From contig NC_084843.1 in NCBI RefSeq assembly GCF_033115175.1, positions 58,382,474-58,446,473 on the forward strand: 64,000 nt of DNA. Direction: 5' to 3'. Source of the DNA: Lepus europaeus. Taxonomy: Eukaryota > Chordata > Mammalia > Lagomorpha > Leporidae. Below, piece after piece: positions 1-11,234 of the stretch; the stretch's first letter is position 1, and the number at the start of each line of letters is the position of its first letter. The notes under the pieces are model-generated. The model ran no database searches, was not told the origin of the DNA, and worked only from the letters and a program-made list of their open reading frames with translations. Both the position numbers and the translations under genes were made by a program.

Positions 1-345
1 CACTAGGCTAATCCTCCGCCTTGCAGCGCCGGCACACCGGGTTCTAGTCCCGGTCGGGGCACCGATCCTGTCCAGGTTGCCCCTCTTCCAGGCCAGCTCT
101 CTGCGTGGCCAGGGAGTGCAGTGGAGGATGGCCCAAGTGCTTGGGCCCTGCACCCCATGGGAGACCAGGATAAGCACCTGGCTCCTGCCATCGGATCAGC
201 GCGATGCGCAGGTCGCAGTGCGCCTACCGCGGCGGCCATTGGAGGGTGAACCAATGGCAAAGGAAGACCTTTCTCTCTGTCTGTCTCTCTCACTATCCAC
301 TCTGCCTGTCAAAAAAAAAAACAAACAAACAAACAAACAAACACA
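1..345 (+). repeat. C-SINE, young class, cut by window edge
   Basis: Carries the head GGCTAATCCTCCGCC, the B-box-like GGTTCTAGTCCCGG and the CTGTC-poly(A) end of the young C-SINE class. The first bases of the head lie outside the window. The tail has become a short AAAC repeat (about 312-343). Confidence 0.9.
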
Positions 346-537
346 GAGGTGGTGAGGGGCAGGTGTCAGGGGCAGTCAGGGAGGATCCCCGAAAGATAGG
401 AGAGTTGTAGGCAAGGACTGTCAGCTCCAGGTGCTCTGGGCACCCAGCCAGGGTGCGCCACCTGCCTGAGACCCCTAGGAAGCTGTGCGTGTGCTCTCTC
501 CTGGAGGCAGAAGGGGAGCTTCTGTCACCAGTTCGAA

Positions 538-878
538 CTTTTTTTTTTTCCCTAGATTTATTTGAAAGCCACAGTGAGGGAGAGGGAGAGGCAGAGAGAA
601 AGAGAGCCATCCACTGGTTCACTCCCCAAGCGGCTGCAACAGCCAGGGCTGGACCAGTCAGAAGCCAGGAGCTTCTTTTCTTCCAGGTCTCCCATGTGGG
701 TGCAGGGACCCAAGGACTTGGGGGTATCCTCCGCTGCTTTCCCAGGCGCATTAGCAGGGAGCTGAATGAGAAGTGGAGCAGCCGGGACTTGAACTGGCAT
801 CTATATGGGATACCAGCATCGCAGGTGGGGCTTTACCTGCTATGCCGCAATGCCAGTCCCATCCAGTTAGACCTTCTT
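538..878 (-). repeat. C-SINE
   Basis: Poly(T) then GATTTATTTGAAAG at the left is the reversed tail; the tRNA-like head, read as its complement, ends near the CATGCCGCAATGCC stretch at right. Confidence 0.85.
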
Positions 879-892
879 GAAGAAACTGCTTT

Positions 893-1185
893 AGGGCAGG
901 GGTTGTGGTGCAGCGGGTTAAGCTGCTGCCTTCGATGCTGTATCCCTTACTGGTGCAGCAGTTTGGGTCCCAGCCACTCCACTTCTGATCCAGCTCCCTG
1001 CTAATGCACATGGAAGAACAACGGAAGATGGCCCAAGTCCTTCGGCCCCTGGCACCCATGTGGGAGACCCAAGATAGAGTTCCAAGCTCCTGACTTTGGC
1101 CTGGCTCAGCCCTGGCTGTTGCAGCCTTCTGGGCTGAAAGATCTCTATCGTTCTTTCAAATAAATAATCAACAGAAAAGAAACTA
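893..1185 (+). repeat. C-SINE
   Basis: Head GTGGTGCAGCGGGTTAAGC and tail CAAATAAATAATC are both present. Moderately diverged. Confidence 0.85.
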
Positions 1186-1375
1186 CTAATAAAAATTGCT
1201 TTAAATGGGCAAGGCAAAGGTCAGAGGAACTTCATTTGGCTGATCTAGACGTTCCTAAGTCGTTGCTCCATGGACTATTTGTCTTTCTGGGTTCTGGAAA
1301 GACAGAATCTACTCAGTAGTTGAGTTTAAGGGGTGTAAATATATACACACATCCTTGAACCGAAGATAAAGCAGA

Positions 1376-1690
1376 GGGGTGGGTGTTTGGCCTAGCAGTG
1401 AACACACTCATGTCCCATAAGGAAGCGCATGCATTCAATGCCTGTCTCTGCTCCTGACCCCAGCTTCTCGCTAATACAGACTCCGAGGCAGCAGGTGATG
1501 GTTCAAATGGCTGAGTTCCTGCCACCCATGTGGGAGACATGGATTAGATCCTACCACCTCCCATCTCCACCCTCCTTCCTTCCCACCACCATGCTCCATG
1601 GCTGCTATAGGCACCTGGGGAGTGAACGAGTAGATGAGAGTTTTCTATTTCTCTCAATTAAAAAAAAATTACAAATTTTCAAGATTTAAT
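1376..1690 (+). repeat. C-SINE, older class
   Basis: Head of the older type (TTTGGCCTAGCAGTGAACAC). The body GCAGCAGGTGATGGTTCAAA is typical of this class. The tail has decayed to AATTAAAAAAAAATTAC. Confidence 0.75.
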
Positions 1691-1772
1691 TTTTAAAAAC
1701 ATAAAGTATACGTTAAGATCTAAACCCTCAATTTTGTCATTTAATTCTACCATCTTAAGGAATACACAGGAC

Positions 1773-2040
1773 GTGGGGCTGGCGCTATGGCATAGTGGGT
1801 AAAGTCGCGGTTTGCAACACAGGCATCCCATGTGGGTGCCGGTTCATGTCCCAGCTGCTCCACTTTTGATGCAGCTCCCTGCTAGTGCGCCTGGAAAAAG
1901 CAGCACAGATGTCTTCAGTGCTTGGGCCCTGCACCCACATCGGCGACACAGCCGAGGCTCCCAGTGTTGGCCTGGACCAGCATTGGGGCCGCTACAGTTT
2001 CCAGCTCAACTCGCACTGGGGTGTTTTCCCCTCAATATTT
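1773..2040 (+). repeat. C-SINE, 3' part decayed
   Basis: Clear head (GGGGCTGGCGCTATGGC) and body up to about 1995; the final pyrimidine stretch and tail are not recognisable. Confidence 0.75.
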
Positions 2041-2049
2041 TCTGAGCGG

Positions 2050-2808
2050 ATATTTTTAAAAGGTCTACTCTTTTTATGAAGGTATTTAAACTTTACAAAT
2101 ATTTTGAAGTCGAAATTGAGCTATCTCAATTACCCTGTGAGTGTCTGGCACTGCTTTACGACGTCCTGAGAACAGATGGCTTTCACTAGCATCAAAGCAC
2201 CCCGCAGGGCCGCTGCACTCTCTCTCCTTTATTGCACTCCCACGGCCTCATTAGCAGCATGTGCTTAAGAGAGAGGGCGCCTCTGAACGAAGCTGGTCCA
2301 AGCCCTCCAACTGGAGGTGTTCAAGTGACCTCGGAATTGGACTTTTTTTCGAAGCTCCCCTCCCTTTTTTGTAAATTAGCTTTTTTTTTTTTTTTTTTCC
2401 CCTAAAAGTTCTCTGAGCTCCAAAATCAGGTGCAAAGTTCACCTCTGGTGACACCCGTGTTGGGCTGCCGCCGTAACTGACCTGGAGCCTGGTCCCAAAG
2501 CGCCGGGACAGCCTTCCTAGGGGAAGTCATGGAGGGGACGCCGTTAAGACACAGGTCGCAGAGTTTAAGCTTTTGAAAAAAAGAAGTTTCTCACATCTAA
2601 AGAGACTAAGTATTGAGTAATTTGCATGCAGTTGTTAACAATGATTTAAAATTTTCAGATTCAAGATAAAAAGCGAAAACAAGTTAGTGTTGGGGTTAGT
2701 TTGCTATGACAAATTCTCCTTTGCAAAGGTCGTATCCGAGTTTGGAAAACAGATTCCTCATTGACCCTGGCCTCCCAGTCTTTTCTGTATGACTGTGTTG
2801 TTTCTAGG
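2050..2808. other. Intergenic, no recognised element
   Basis: Unique-looking sequence with a poly(T) run near 2382-2398. No splice-bounded reading frame or known repeat is recognised. Confidence 0.5.
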
Positions 2809-3150
2809 GGCCGGTGCTGTGGCCTAGTAGGTTAAGCCTCTGCCTGTGGTGCCAGCATCCCATATGGGCGCTGGTCCTAGTCCTGGCTGCTCCTCTTCCA
2901 ATCCAGCTCTCTGCTGTGGCCTGGGAAAGCAGTAGAGATGGCCCAAGTCTTTGGGCCCCTGCACCCACGTGGGAGACCTGGAAGAAGCTGCTGCCTCCTG
3001 GCTTCAACCTGGTCCAGCCGGCTGTTGTGGCCATTTGGGGAGTGAACCAGCGGAATGGAAGACTTCTCCCTCTGCCTCCCCGCCCCCTGCCCCCATAATT
3101 CTGCCTCTCAAATAAATAAATATATATAAAAAAAATAAAATAAAATAAAA
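2809..3150 (+). repeat. C-SINE with AT-rich tail
   Basis: Full head to tail; the tail continues as TATATATAAAAAAAATAAAA, a decayed AAATAA array. Confidence 0.9.
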
Positions 3151-3159
3151 GAAAAAGAT

Positions 3160-3590
3160 TGTGTTTCCAAAGAGAGCTCTGGGTGATCTCTAGCCTTTTA
3201 GATCTTCCTCCAGGCAGGCAAAGGGCACAGCCTACTTCTAACACACAAAAAATTAATATTTAATGGCCATTCCTTTTCTTTCTTAGATACATAGACCTGT
3301 TGTTAAGCCAGTCCCTGGCCACACAAAGACCACTTGCTCTTTCTGGCTAGAATGTAAATATTTAATTAGAGGAAAACCGACTCTGAACCATTCTTCCATA
3401 AGGCACAAAGTACACTAACCATCGGCTGTGCTTATGCCATTTCCCAAGTCCATCTGTTACTCATCCCGGGGTTTTACCAGGTTCACACACTCGGGGCATT
3501 CATCTGGCTGCTGGAACTGTTTCCAGGAGATACAGGTTTAACCACTGAGTGTGCTGCTTGCAGAAGGGAACTAGCCAACCGTCAATGTTA
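3160..3590. other. Intergenic, no recognised element
   Basis: Nothing beyond unique-looking sequence; it ends in the target site of the next SINE. Confidence 0.5.
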
Positions 3591-3605
3591 AGAATCAGAA
3601 ATCAA

Positions 3606-3942
3606 GGCCGGCGCCGCGGCTCACTAGGCTAATCCTCCGCCTTGCGGCGCTGGCACCCCGGGTTCTAGTCCCGGTCGGGGCACTGATCCTGTCCCGGTTG
3701 CCCCTCTTCCAGGCCAGCTCTCTGCTATGGCCCCGAGTGCAGTGGAGGATGGCCCAAGTGCTTGGGCCCTGCACCCCATGGGAGACCAGGATAAGCACCT
3801 GGCTCCTGCCATCGGATCAGCGCAGTGCGCTGGCCGCAGTGCGCCTACTGCGGCAGCCATTGGAAGGTGAACCAAAGGCAAAAGGAAGACCTTTCTCTCT
3901 GTCTCTCTCTCACTGTCCACTCTGCCTGTCAAAAAAAAAAAA
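3606..3942 (+). repeat. C-SINE, young class, first of a stacked pair
   Basis: Intact head GCCGGCGCCGCGGCTCAC and CTGTC-poly(A) end. The flanks AGAATCAGAAATCA (3591-3604) and AGAATCAGAAAGCA (3943-3956) are its target-site duplication. Confidence 0.95.
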
Positions 3943-3957
3943 AGAATCAGAAAGCAG

Positions 3958-4270
3958 GGGCTGGCATTGTGGCGTAGCAGGTAAAGCTGCCGCCTGCATT
4001 GCCACATCCCATATGGGCACCGGGTTCAAGACCTGGCTGCTCTACTTCCAATCCAGCTCTCTGCTATGGCTTGGGAAAGCAGCAGAAGATGGCCAAAGTC
4101 CTTGGGCCCTTGCACCCACATGGGAGACCTGGAAGAAGCTCCTGGCTTCGGATCGGCGCAGCTCTGGCTGTTGCAGCCATCTGGGGAGTGAACCAGTGGA
4201 TGGAAGATTCTCTCTCTCTGCCTTTGCCTCTCTGTAACTCTCCCTTTCAAATAAATAATCTTAAAAAAAA
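3958..4270 (+). repeat. C-SINE, second of a stacked pair
   Basis: Head GGGGCTGGCATTGTGGC and tail CAAATAAATAATC. It is followed by AATCAGAAATTAGA at 4272, a third copy of the same target sequence that flanks the preceding SINE. Confidence 0.95.
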
Positions 4271-4530
4271 AAATCAGAAATTAGAGTAAAATGAGATTCC
4301 TGCTGTTCTAAAGCTAAGCCTCCAGCCTTGGTCAGGTTTGGCTCGTGATTGCCTGGGACCTCCGATAATCTCCAGCTGAAGACCACCTTAGGAAATGAGG
4401 CCCAGAGGTGAATGCTGGGATGCACAAGCGCCTTGGTCCCCAGGCGCTCAGCAGTACTCTTTTACATTATGAAGGATGTGTTGGTAAACATTACCACCTA
4501 AAGAGTCATCATTAATAAACAGCAAACCAG

Positions 4531-4795
4531 GGCCAGGTGTTGAGACAAAACAGGCTAAGCCACTTCTTGCGATGCCCGCACACCCTGCACATGGCTTCCA
4601 GTCCAGCTCCCTGGGAGGCAGCAGAGGATGTCCCAAGTACTTGGCTTCCTACCACCTACTTGGGGGACCAGGATGGAGCTCCTGGCTCCTCGCTTTGGCT
4701 TGGCCCAGCTCACTTGGTATGTGAACCAGCAGATGAAGTATGTACTCTGTCTCTGTTGCTCTCCTTCTCTAATAAATAAATACATAAATCTTTTT
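4531..4795 (+). repeat. C-SINE, older class, tail interrupted
   Basis: The tail AATAAATAAATACATAAATC is broken by the young SINE at 4791-5158 and appears to resume as ATAAATAGATAAATC at 5159-5175. Confidence 0.75.
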
Positions 4796-4847
4796 TTTTT
4801 TAAGACAGGCAGAGATAGACAGTGAGAGAGTGAGAGTGAGAGTGAGA

Positions 4848-4879
<32 letters not shown>

Positions 4880-5158
4880 AAGGTCTTCCTTTTTCCATTG
4901 GTTCACCCCCCAAGTGGCTGCTACGGCTGCGGCGCACCATGCTGAGCCGAAGCCAGGAGCCAGGTGCTTCTCCTGGTCTCCCATGTGGGTACAGGGCCCA
5001 AGGACCTGGGCCATCCTCCACTGCCCTCCCGAGCCACAGCAGAGAGCTGGCCTGGAAGAGGGGCAACTGGGACAGAATCCGGCACCCCGAGTGGGACTAG
5101 AACCTGGTGTGCCGGCGCCGCAGGCGGAGGATTAGCCAGGCGAGCCGCAGCACCAGCC
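4791..5158 (-). repeat. C-SINE, young class, with GA microsatellite
   Basis: Inserted into the tail of the SINE to its left. Its reversed pyrimidine stretch has expanded to a GA/GTGA microsatellite at about 4824-4880. The complement of the young head lies at 5120-5156. Confidence 0.9.
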
Positions 5159-5181
5159 ATAAATAGATAAATCTTTAAAAC

Positions 5182-5600
5182 AACAAATAGTGAACCAGTT
5201 CCTGGGAGTTCATCTGCACTTGCTTGGACAGGACAAAGATTTTAAAGAAAATTTCTACTTTACTTGGTTGCATTGCCCAAGATTATGGCACTAACGTTAG
5301 GGTTACAGAGACGGCAGTTACTTGTTAACATGTCTATATCCAAAATGACAACTGGAGAAAAATAAGTGGCAGTGTCACAGTGCAAACATGAGAGAGGAGC
5401 CTGGAGGAGGAGCTGTGTAGTGCTGGATTAAGTTGCCACTCCAGACTGCCTGTATCCCGTATCTCAGTACTTCATTCCTGATTACTGTTTCACTGTATAA
5501 ACCTTGTTTTGTTTATCTGTCATTAGCTGAGGGACATGTAGCTTCCTATTTTTTGGCCATTATGAATCATACTGCTATGAACACTTGTTGTTAGCTTTTT
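5182..5600 (-). repeat. Unique DNA with old L1-like 3' fragment
   Basis: About 5460-5600 (GGCCATTATGAATCATACTGC) reads like the reversed 3' UTR of an ancient mammalian L1 (L1M type). The part before 5440 is not recognised. Confidence 0.45.
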
Positions 5601-5604
5601 AAAA

Positions 5605-5907
5605 AAATCTCTTATTTTTCATTTTTTATTTGAAAGGCAAAGACAGAAAGACATCTTCCCCCGCTGGCTTACTCCCCAAATGCTTGCAATGACAAGGGTT
5701 GGGCCAGGCTGAAGCCAGGAGCCTGTAACTCAGTATATGTCTCCCACGTGAGTGGCAGGTGTCCAAGTACTCAAGCCATCACCTGCTGCTTTTCAGATGC
5801 ATATAAGCAGGAAACTGGGTCAGAAGCTGGATTGGAACCTGGTACTCTGATATGGGATGCAGGCGAACCAAGCAGTAACTTAACTACTGCACCACAATGC
5901 CTGCTCC
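5605..5907 (-). repeat. C-SINE, diverged
   Basis: TTTTATTTGAAAGGCAAAG at left is the reversed tail; CACAATGCCTGCTCC at right is the reversed head. Confidence 0.8.
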
Positions 5908-5933
5908 TGTAAGTTTTTAAAAAGTTAATTTGA

Positions 5934-6230
5934 GGGGCTGGCACTGTGGCACAGCAGGTTAAGCCACCACTTGAAATGCCGATATTACATATCAGAGCTA
6001 CAATTCAAGTCCTGGCTGCTCTGCTTATAATTCAGCTCCCTTCTATGTGGCTGGAGATGCAGCAATGATGTTCTTGGGCCCCTGCCATCCACGTGAGAGA
6101 TCGGAGTGGAGTTCCTGGCTCCTGGCTTCAGCCTGGCACAGACCGGGCTGTTGTGGCCATTTGGGAAATGAACCAGCAGATGGAAGATCTACCTTTCCTT
6201 CTCTTTGTCACTCTGCCTTTCAAATAAATA
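5934..6230 (+). repeat. C-SINE
   Basis: Head GGGGCTGGCACTGTGGC to tail CAAATAAATAC, directly abutting an inverted partial copy on its right. Confidence 0.9.
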
Positions 6231-6352
6231 CTTTTTTTTTTTTTTTAATTTTAAAGTCAGCAACAGAGAAGAAAGATTTTCCATCTGCTGGTTCACTCCC
6301 CAGGTAGCTGCAAGGGCCAGGAGCCTCATCTGGGCCACAACACTGGCCCCAA
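6231..6352 (-). repeat. C-SINE, internally deleted
   Basis: Reversed tail and pyrimidine region, then a jump to the reversed head (CAACACTGGCCCC). The middle of the element is missing. Confidence 0.7.
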
Positions 6353-6390
6353 AACATTTTTTTAAAATTTTATTCAAGAGGCAAAAAAAA

Positions 6391-6672
6391 GGGGCTGGCA
6401 TTATGGCATGACAGGTAGAACTACTGCCTGCAACAGTGGCATCCCATATGGGTACTGGTTCATGTCCCCGCTGTTCCACTTCTGATCCAGTTCCCTAATG
6501 ACCTAGGGAAAGCAGCAGAAGATGGCCCAAGTGCTTGGGTCCCTGCCACCTCTGGAGGAAGCTCTTGGCTCTGGCCTAGTGCAGCCCTGGCCATTGTGGC
6601 CATTTGAGGAGTAAACTAGTGGATAGAAGATTCTCTCTGCCTCTCCTGTCACTGTGCCTTTCAAATGCAGAT
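6391..6672 (+). repeat. C-SINE
   Basis: Head GGGGCTGGCATTATGGC; ends at TTTCAAATGCAG, so the AAATAA tail is lost. Confidence 0.85.
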
Positions 6673-6689
6673 GAGTTGTAAGTGCATCT

Positions 6690-7700
6690 TCCCCCACCCT
6701 CAACAAAAAGTATGTTCACTTGTCAAAGATGTGTCCTGAGAGTTCACTGTCCCTGGGGGTGCGGCCCTGCCTCCCTAAAGATTTCAGAGCTCTCAGGTAG
6801 AGGCCTGGCTGCCCGGTGCTCTGGAATTAAATTCTAAGGAAGCTGATGACTGCACACGGCTCCCATAAAGTGCGGCCATAAACATCTGCGGGAAACCTGC
6901 GGGTAAACTTACAGAGGCCAGCAGGTCCCCCCAGCCGATGCGGGGGCCTCCTGGACGCTTCTCTCCCCAGGAGCCTGGGAGTCAGCCTGTCACTTTGTAA
7001 GCCTTGCTTTGACTCCAGCGCAGGTCAACCTTGTGACCCTGAACTGTTTGTGTGAAGTGAGGTGGCGACCTCAGCTCTGGCTTAAGGAAACACCTTTCAC
7101 ACCAGGACTGGCACTAATTGGTCTCCCTGTTGACAGGCCTCGCTGGGGCTCATGATTGAACGGGCAGTGGGGACCGAAACCCCTCCCAGCTCAGCAAGCT
7201 GCCCGGAGGACAGGCAGGCCAGCTGCCAGGTCTCCCTCTTGCAAGCGAGCAGCCTCCTACATGGGAAGCGGCTGGGCAGGGCCAGGAGGCCCACCAGCCG
7301 TGCTTAATGCTTTCCGTGTGTCCGGCCATGTTCTACGGAGCAGCCCCCGCGCTGATAGGGCTCTGGCCCAAAGACCTGCAAGCTCGATCTTTAAAGGGCC
7401 AGAGAGGAAATAAAACACAGGCAGCTCTCTGGATCTGAGTCTCTGGCAGTCACACGGAAGACGAGCGAGTCAGCGCGCCTGCTGCAGGAACACCTTACTT
7501 ACAGACGCCGACACTCAGGTTTCATGTAGTTTCAAGCGTTATCTTTCCCCTCACTTAAAAAATCACTCTGAGCTGTCGGACCACACAAAAACGGGCAGGG
7601 GCCAGATTCCAGCCAGAGGGCTGCCCTCTGCTCCAGCCCACAGCCAAGATCCTCTCTGCTTCCCCTCCTGGCCCGACCACCACCTAGCAGCGGCACTGGC
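6690..7700. other. Unique intergenic stretch
   Basis: About 1 kb of moderately GC-rich DNA without recognised repeats. Short open frames at 7097-7413 show no recognised protein and no splice context. It is one of the longest repeat-free pieces upstream of STOX1, so distal regulatory sequence is possible but not shown. Confidence 0.4.
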
Positions 7701-7701
7701 T

Positions 7702-8019
7702 TTTTTTTTTTTTTTTTTTTTTAGTATTTATTTATTTGAAAATCAGAGTTACACAGAGAGAGAGGTCTTCCATCCACTGGTTTACTCCCCAAATGGCCAC
7801 AAGGGCCAGATCTGGGCCAGGCTGAAGCCAGGCGCTTCATCCAGGTCTCCCACGTGGGTAGCAGGGGCCCAAGGACTTGGGCCATCTTCCATTGCTTTTC
7901 CCAGATGCACTAGCAGGGAGCTGGACTGGAAGTAGAGCAGCCAGGATTCGAACCAGCACCCATATGGGATTCCGGCACTGTAGGCGGCAGCTTTATCTGC
8001 TGCGCCATACACTGGCCCT
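7702..8019 (-). repeat. C-SINE
   Basis: Poly(T) plus AGTATTTATTTATTTG at left; reversed head GCGCCATACACTGGCCC at right. Confidence 0.9.
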
Positions 8020-8269
8020 GCTTCCGTAGCTTTTGTGGGCCACAGTGTCTTTATCAAATGTGCCTCAGCAGAACTGGGGGGAACAGGAGTAGATGAAACA
8101 AAGTTCCTTCTTGGTTACAATATGAGGCTTCCTTCATCCATACAGGAGTCCGAGTCAACCCAAGCAATGCTATAAGCACTCAAGTGCAATGCAAATTAGT
8201 TTACTTAAAGGAGAAAAAAAATCAGTATTCTCAGAGTGAATCTTTGACCCACAAGGAACAATGTGACAT

Positions 8270-8550
8270 TGAGGGCAGCTGTTTGGCCTAGTGGTTAAGA
8301 CGCTGCTTGAGATGCCCACATCCTAGATCAGAGCGCCTGGATTCAAATCCTGGCTCCACTTTTCATGCCAATGTCTAGCTAATGCACACCCTGGGCAGCA
8401 GGTGACAGCTGAAGTACTTGGGTCCCTGCGGCCCATGGCAGGGAGACCTGGGCTGAATTCCAAGGCTTCTGGTTTCAGCCTGGCCCAGCCCTGGCTGTGG
8501 TGGGCATTTGGGGAGTGAATCTGCAGCTGGGAGAGCTATCTTTCAAACCA
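8270..8550 (+). repeat. C-SINE, older class
   Basis: Head TTTGGCCTAGTGGTTAAGAC and body GGCAGCAGGTGACAGC are typical of the older class. The tail has decayed. Confidence 0.8.
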
Positions 8551-8713
8551 ATGTTTTTGTGTCTTATTGGCTAGTGTTTTTTACAAGCCCTTTGCTTCCC
8601 AGAGCTACCTTACTGTAGGAGGTGATGTCTGAGGATTAGTAATCATTTCTACTGAAGAGCAAAAAAGCGAAATCACAAAATTTATACTCATACTGACACT
8701 TGAAAAATAAAAG

Positions 8714-9035
8714 TGGGGGATGGCACTGTGGCATGGCAGGTAAAGCCACTGCTTAGGACTCTAGCATCCCATACGGGCTCCAGTTTGTGTCCCGCCTGCT
8801 CCGCTTCCGCTCCAGCTCCCTGGTAATGAATGGTCTGGGAAAAGTAGAAGACGGCCCAAGTATTTAGGACCCTGCCACCCATGTGGAAGACCTGGAAGAA
8901 GCTCTTGTCTTTGGCCTGGACCAGCACTGGCTGTTGTGGCCATGTTGGGGAGTGAACCAGTGGATGGAAGACCTCTCTCTCTGTGTAACTCTGTCTCTGC
9001 CTTTCAAATAAATAAACAAACCTTAAAAAAAAGAA
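8714..9035 (+). repeat. C-SINE
   Basis: Head GGCACTGTGGCATGGCAGG through tail CAAATAAATAAAC and a short poly(A). Confidence 0.85.
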
Positions 9036-9084
9036 GAAAAAAGCCTATGTGGCTATGAACTGACCATCTGAAAAACAATGTGGA

Positions 9085-9345
9085 AGGTGGGCACTGTGAT
9101 CCAGGGGTTAGGCAGCTGCTTGGGACAGAATCCTATATAGGAATGATGATGTTTGGAGTCCTGGCTGCCCCACTTCTGATCCAGCTCCCTGCTGATGTAG
9201 CTGAGAAGGCAGCAGAAGACAGCCCAAGTACTTGGGCCCCTGCTACGCACGTGGGATTCCAGGACGGAGTGCTGGCTCCTGGCTTCAGCCTGGGTAAGAC
9301 TAGCTATTGTGGGCATTTGAGCTTACAAAGAGGACATTTTTTTCT
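9085..9345 (+). repeat. C-SINE, strongly diverged
   Basis: Recognisable body (CCACTTCTGATCCAGCTCCC) with a poor head and no tail. Confidence 0.65.
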
Positions 9346-9925
9346 AAACCAGTGACTTAAGTGTCATGGCCTGATTTTCTGAGAACTTCAGGCTGTCAAT
9401 TTTGGTGTGAAAATGTTTGGAAGTGGTTAAACATCATGCCCAGAACAACATGTGTGTTGTAAACATACTTGAGAGGAAACCCCTGAACCTGAGTGTCTGG
9501 GTGAGGCCTGCTCCTGAGGCTTGCCCTGGCCATGGACGACTGGATCACCAGGTGATTCAAACCAGAAATGCTCTTGTGTGTGTGACATTAGCCCAATGAT
9601 ACACCTGCAGTACTATCCTGCATCAACTACTAATTAACCTGGATTCCACTTAGGTTGAAGGAATCTATGTGCCAGACACCAGGCAAAATGCTGGGGCCCA
9701 GCCGATGAATCAGGCCAGACCCAGGCCCTCCAGGAATCCCAGGTGGCCTGATGAGATGGGGAACTAAATATTATAGTCCTTAACACATAAGCCTTAAGAA
9801 AGAGTTAACAATGTGCTTGAGAGCAGATGGAATCTGCCTGGATGTGTCACAGACTTTACGAGCTGGGTTTCGTAAGGATACCACCTGGTGGAAAATGGGA
9901 AAGGCCTTCCAGGCAAAACACGCAA
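9346..9925. other. Unique DNA with an L2-like fragment
   Basis: About 9665-9770 (TGTGCCAGACACCAGGCAAA) resembles the 3' end of an ancient L2 element. The rest is unrecognised. Confidence 0.4.
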
Positions 9926-9929
9926 TGTG

Positions 9930-10196
9930 TGCTGGCGCATCGGGTAAAGACCTGGCTGCTCCACTTCTATTCCAGCTCGCTGCTAGTGCACCTGGGAAGG
10001 CAGCAGCAGACGGCCCCAGTGCTTGGGCCCCTGCTCCCACATGGGAGACCCAGATAAGGCTCCTGGCTCCTGGCTCTGGCCTGGCCCAGCCCTGGCCATT
10101 GCAGCTATTTGGGGAGTGAACCAGCAGATCAAAGCTGTGTCTCTGTCTGTCTCTGCCTCTCCCTCACTGTAACTCTTTCAAATAAATAAATAAAAG
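9930..10196 (+). repeat. C-SINE with part of the head deleted
   Basis: The head jumps from the A-box side directly to GGCTGCTCCACTTC; the tail CAAATAAATAAATAA is intact. Confidence 0.8.
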
Positions 10197-10199
10197 GAA

Positions 10200-10525
10200 A
10201 TAGTGAGAGCAAGCGTTTGTTCTCAGAGGTGCAATGTTGTGTGGCTGCAACACAGAGTTTTTGCTGTGGACTTGAGGGGTGAGGAAGGCATGATGGAAAC
10301 GGAGAGGAAGCTCTCTAGGAGCAACCACCAACTTCTTACGTATCCTTCCAGACATCTTCCACCGCATGTGAATATATGTGCTCACTTAAAAACAAAAACA
10401 AAACCGCAAATAGTGGGTTTAGCTATACCATACTCACTATTCTAATAGTTTCTATTTTACCTAAAAATGCACATTGGATATTATTTGTATCAGAACATAA
10501 AGTTCTGTCTCTATTTATTAATTTG
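10200..10525. other. Intergenic, no recognised element
   Basis: Unique-looking; an A-rich stretch at 10388-10405. No gene recognised. Confidence 0.4.
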
Positions 10526-10526
10526 A

Positions 10527-10815
10527 TAGGCAGGTTCTGTGGCACAGTAGGTTACGCTGCTGCCTAGGACACACACATCACGTATCAGAGTGCCTGGTTT
10601 GAGTCCCAACCCCTCTACCTCCAACCCTGAGAGGCAGCAGGTGATGGCTTAAGGACTGGGGTCCCTGCTATCCATGTGTGAGACAGGGACTGAGTTCTGG
10701 ATTTAGCCTGGCCATCCCTGGCTGTTGTAGGAATCTGAGGAGTGAACCAGTGAATGGAAGATCTCTCTTTCCTTCTCTCTGCCTTTCAAATTAAATTTAA
10801 ATAAAGAATTTTTAA
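10527..10815 (+). repeat. C-SINE, diverged
   Basis: Head GGTTCTGTGGCACAGTAGG and a degraded tail TTAAATTTAAATAAAG. Confidence 0.8.
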
Positions 10816-10907
10816 AATCTGACATGTTTCTGTGTGGTCTGCAAAGACCACAAGGACAGAAGGCCCTTGAGAAGCTGCTGCTCTGTTGCATCATATAAGA
10901 CCATCCA

Positions 10908-11230
10908 GGGGCCACTGCCTGCAGTTCCAGCACCCCATATGGGCGCCGGTTCAAGTCCCGGCTGCTCCACTTCCAATCCAGCTCTCGGCTATGGCCTGGG
11001 AAAGCAGTAGAAGATGGCCCAAGTCCTTGGGCCCCTGTACCTGCATGGGAAACTTGGAAGAAGCTCCTGGATCCCGGCTTTGGATTGGCCCATCTCTGGC
11101 TGTTGCATCCATTTGGGGAGTGAACCAGTGGATGGAATAATTCTCTCTCTCTCTCTCTGCCTCTGCCTCTCTGCAACTCTGCCTTTCAAGTAAATAAATA
11201 AATCTTTTTATTATTAAAAAAAAAAAAAAA
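10908..11230 (+). repeat. C-SINE lacking the A-box region
   Basis: Starts GGGGCCACTGCCTGCAG, skipping the promoter A-box part of the head. The rest is close to consensus with tail AAGTAAATAAATAAATC. Confidence 0.85.
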
Positions 11231-11234
11231 GACA

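Noticed and set aside
453-1004. 183-codon frame and many similar frames of 60-180 codons within repeats
   Set aside because: These are conceptual translations of C-SINEs, recognisable by recurring strings such as MAQVLGPC, SWLLP and GVNQ; no protein is implied.
4824-4880. Regular repeat that might suggest a CRISPR array or satellite
   Set aside because: It is a simple GA/GTGA microsatellite grown from the pyrimidine stretch of a C-SINE; there are no spacers.
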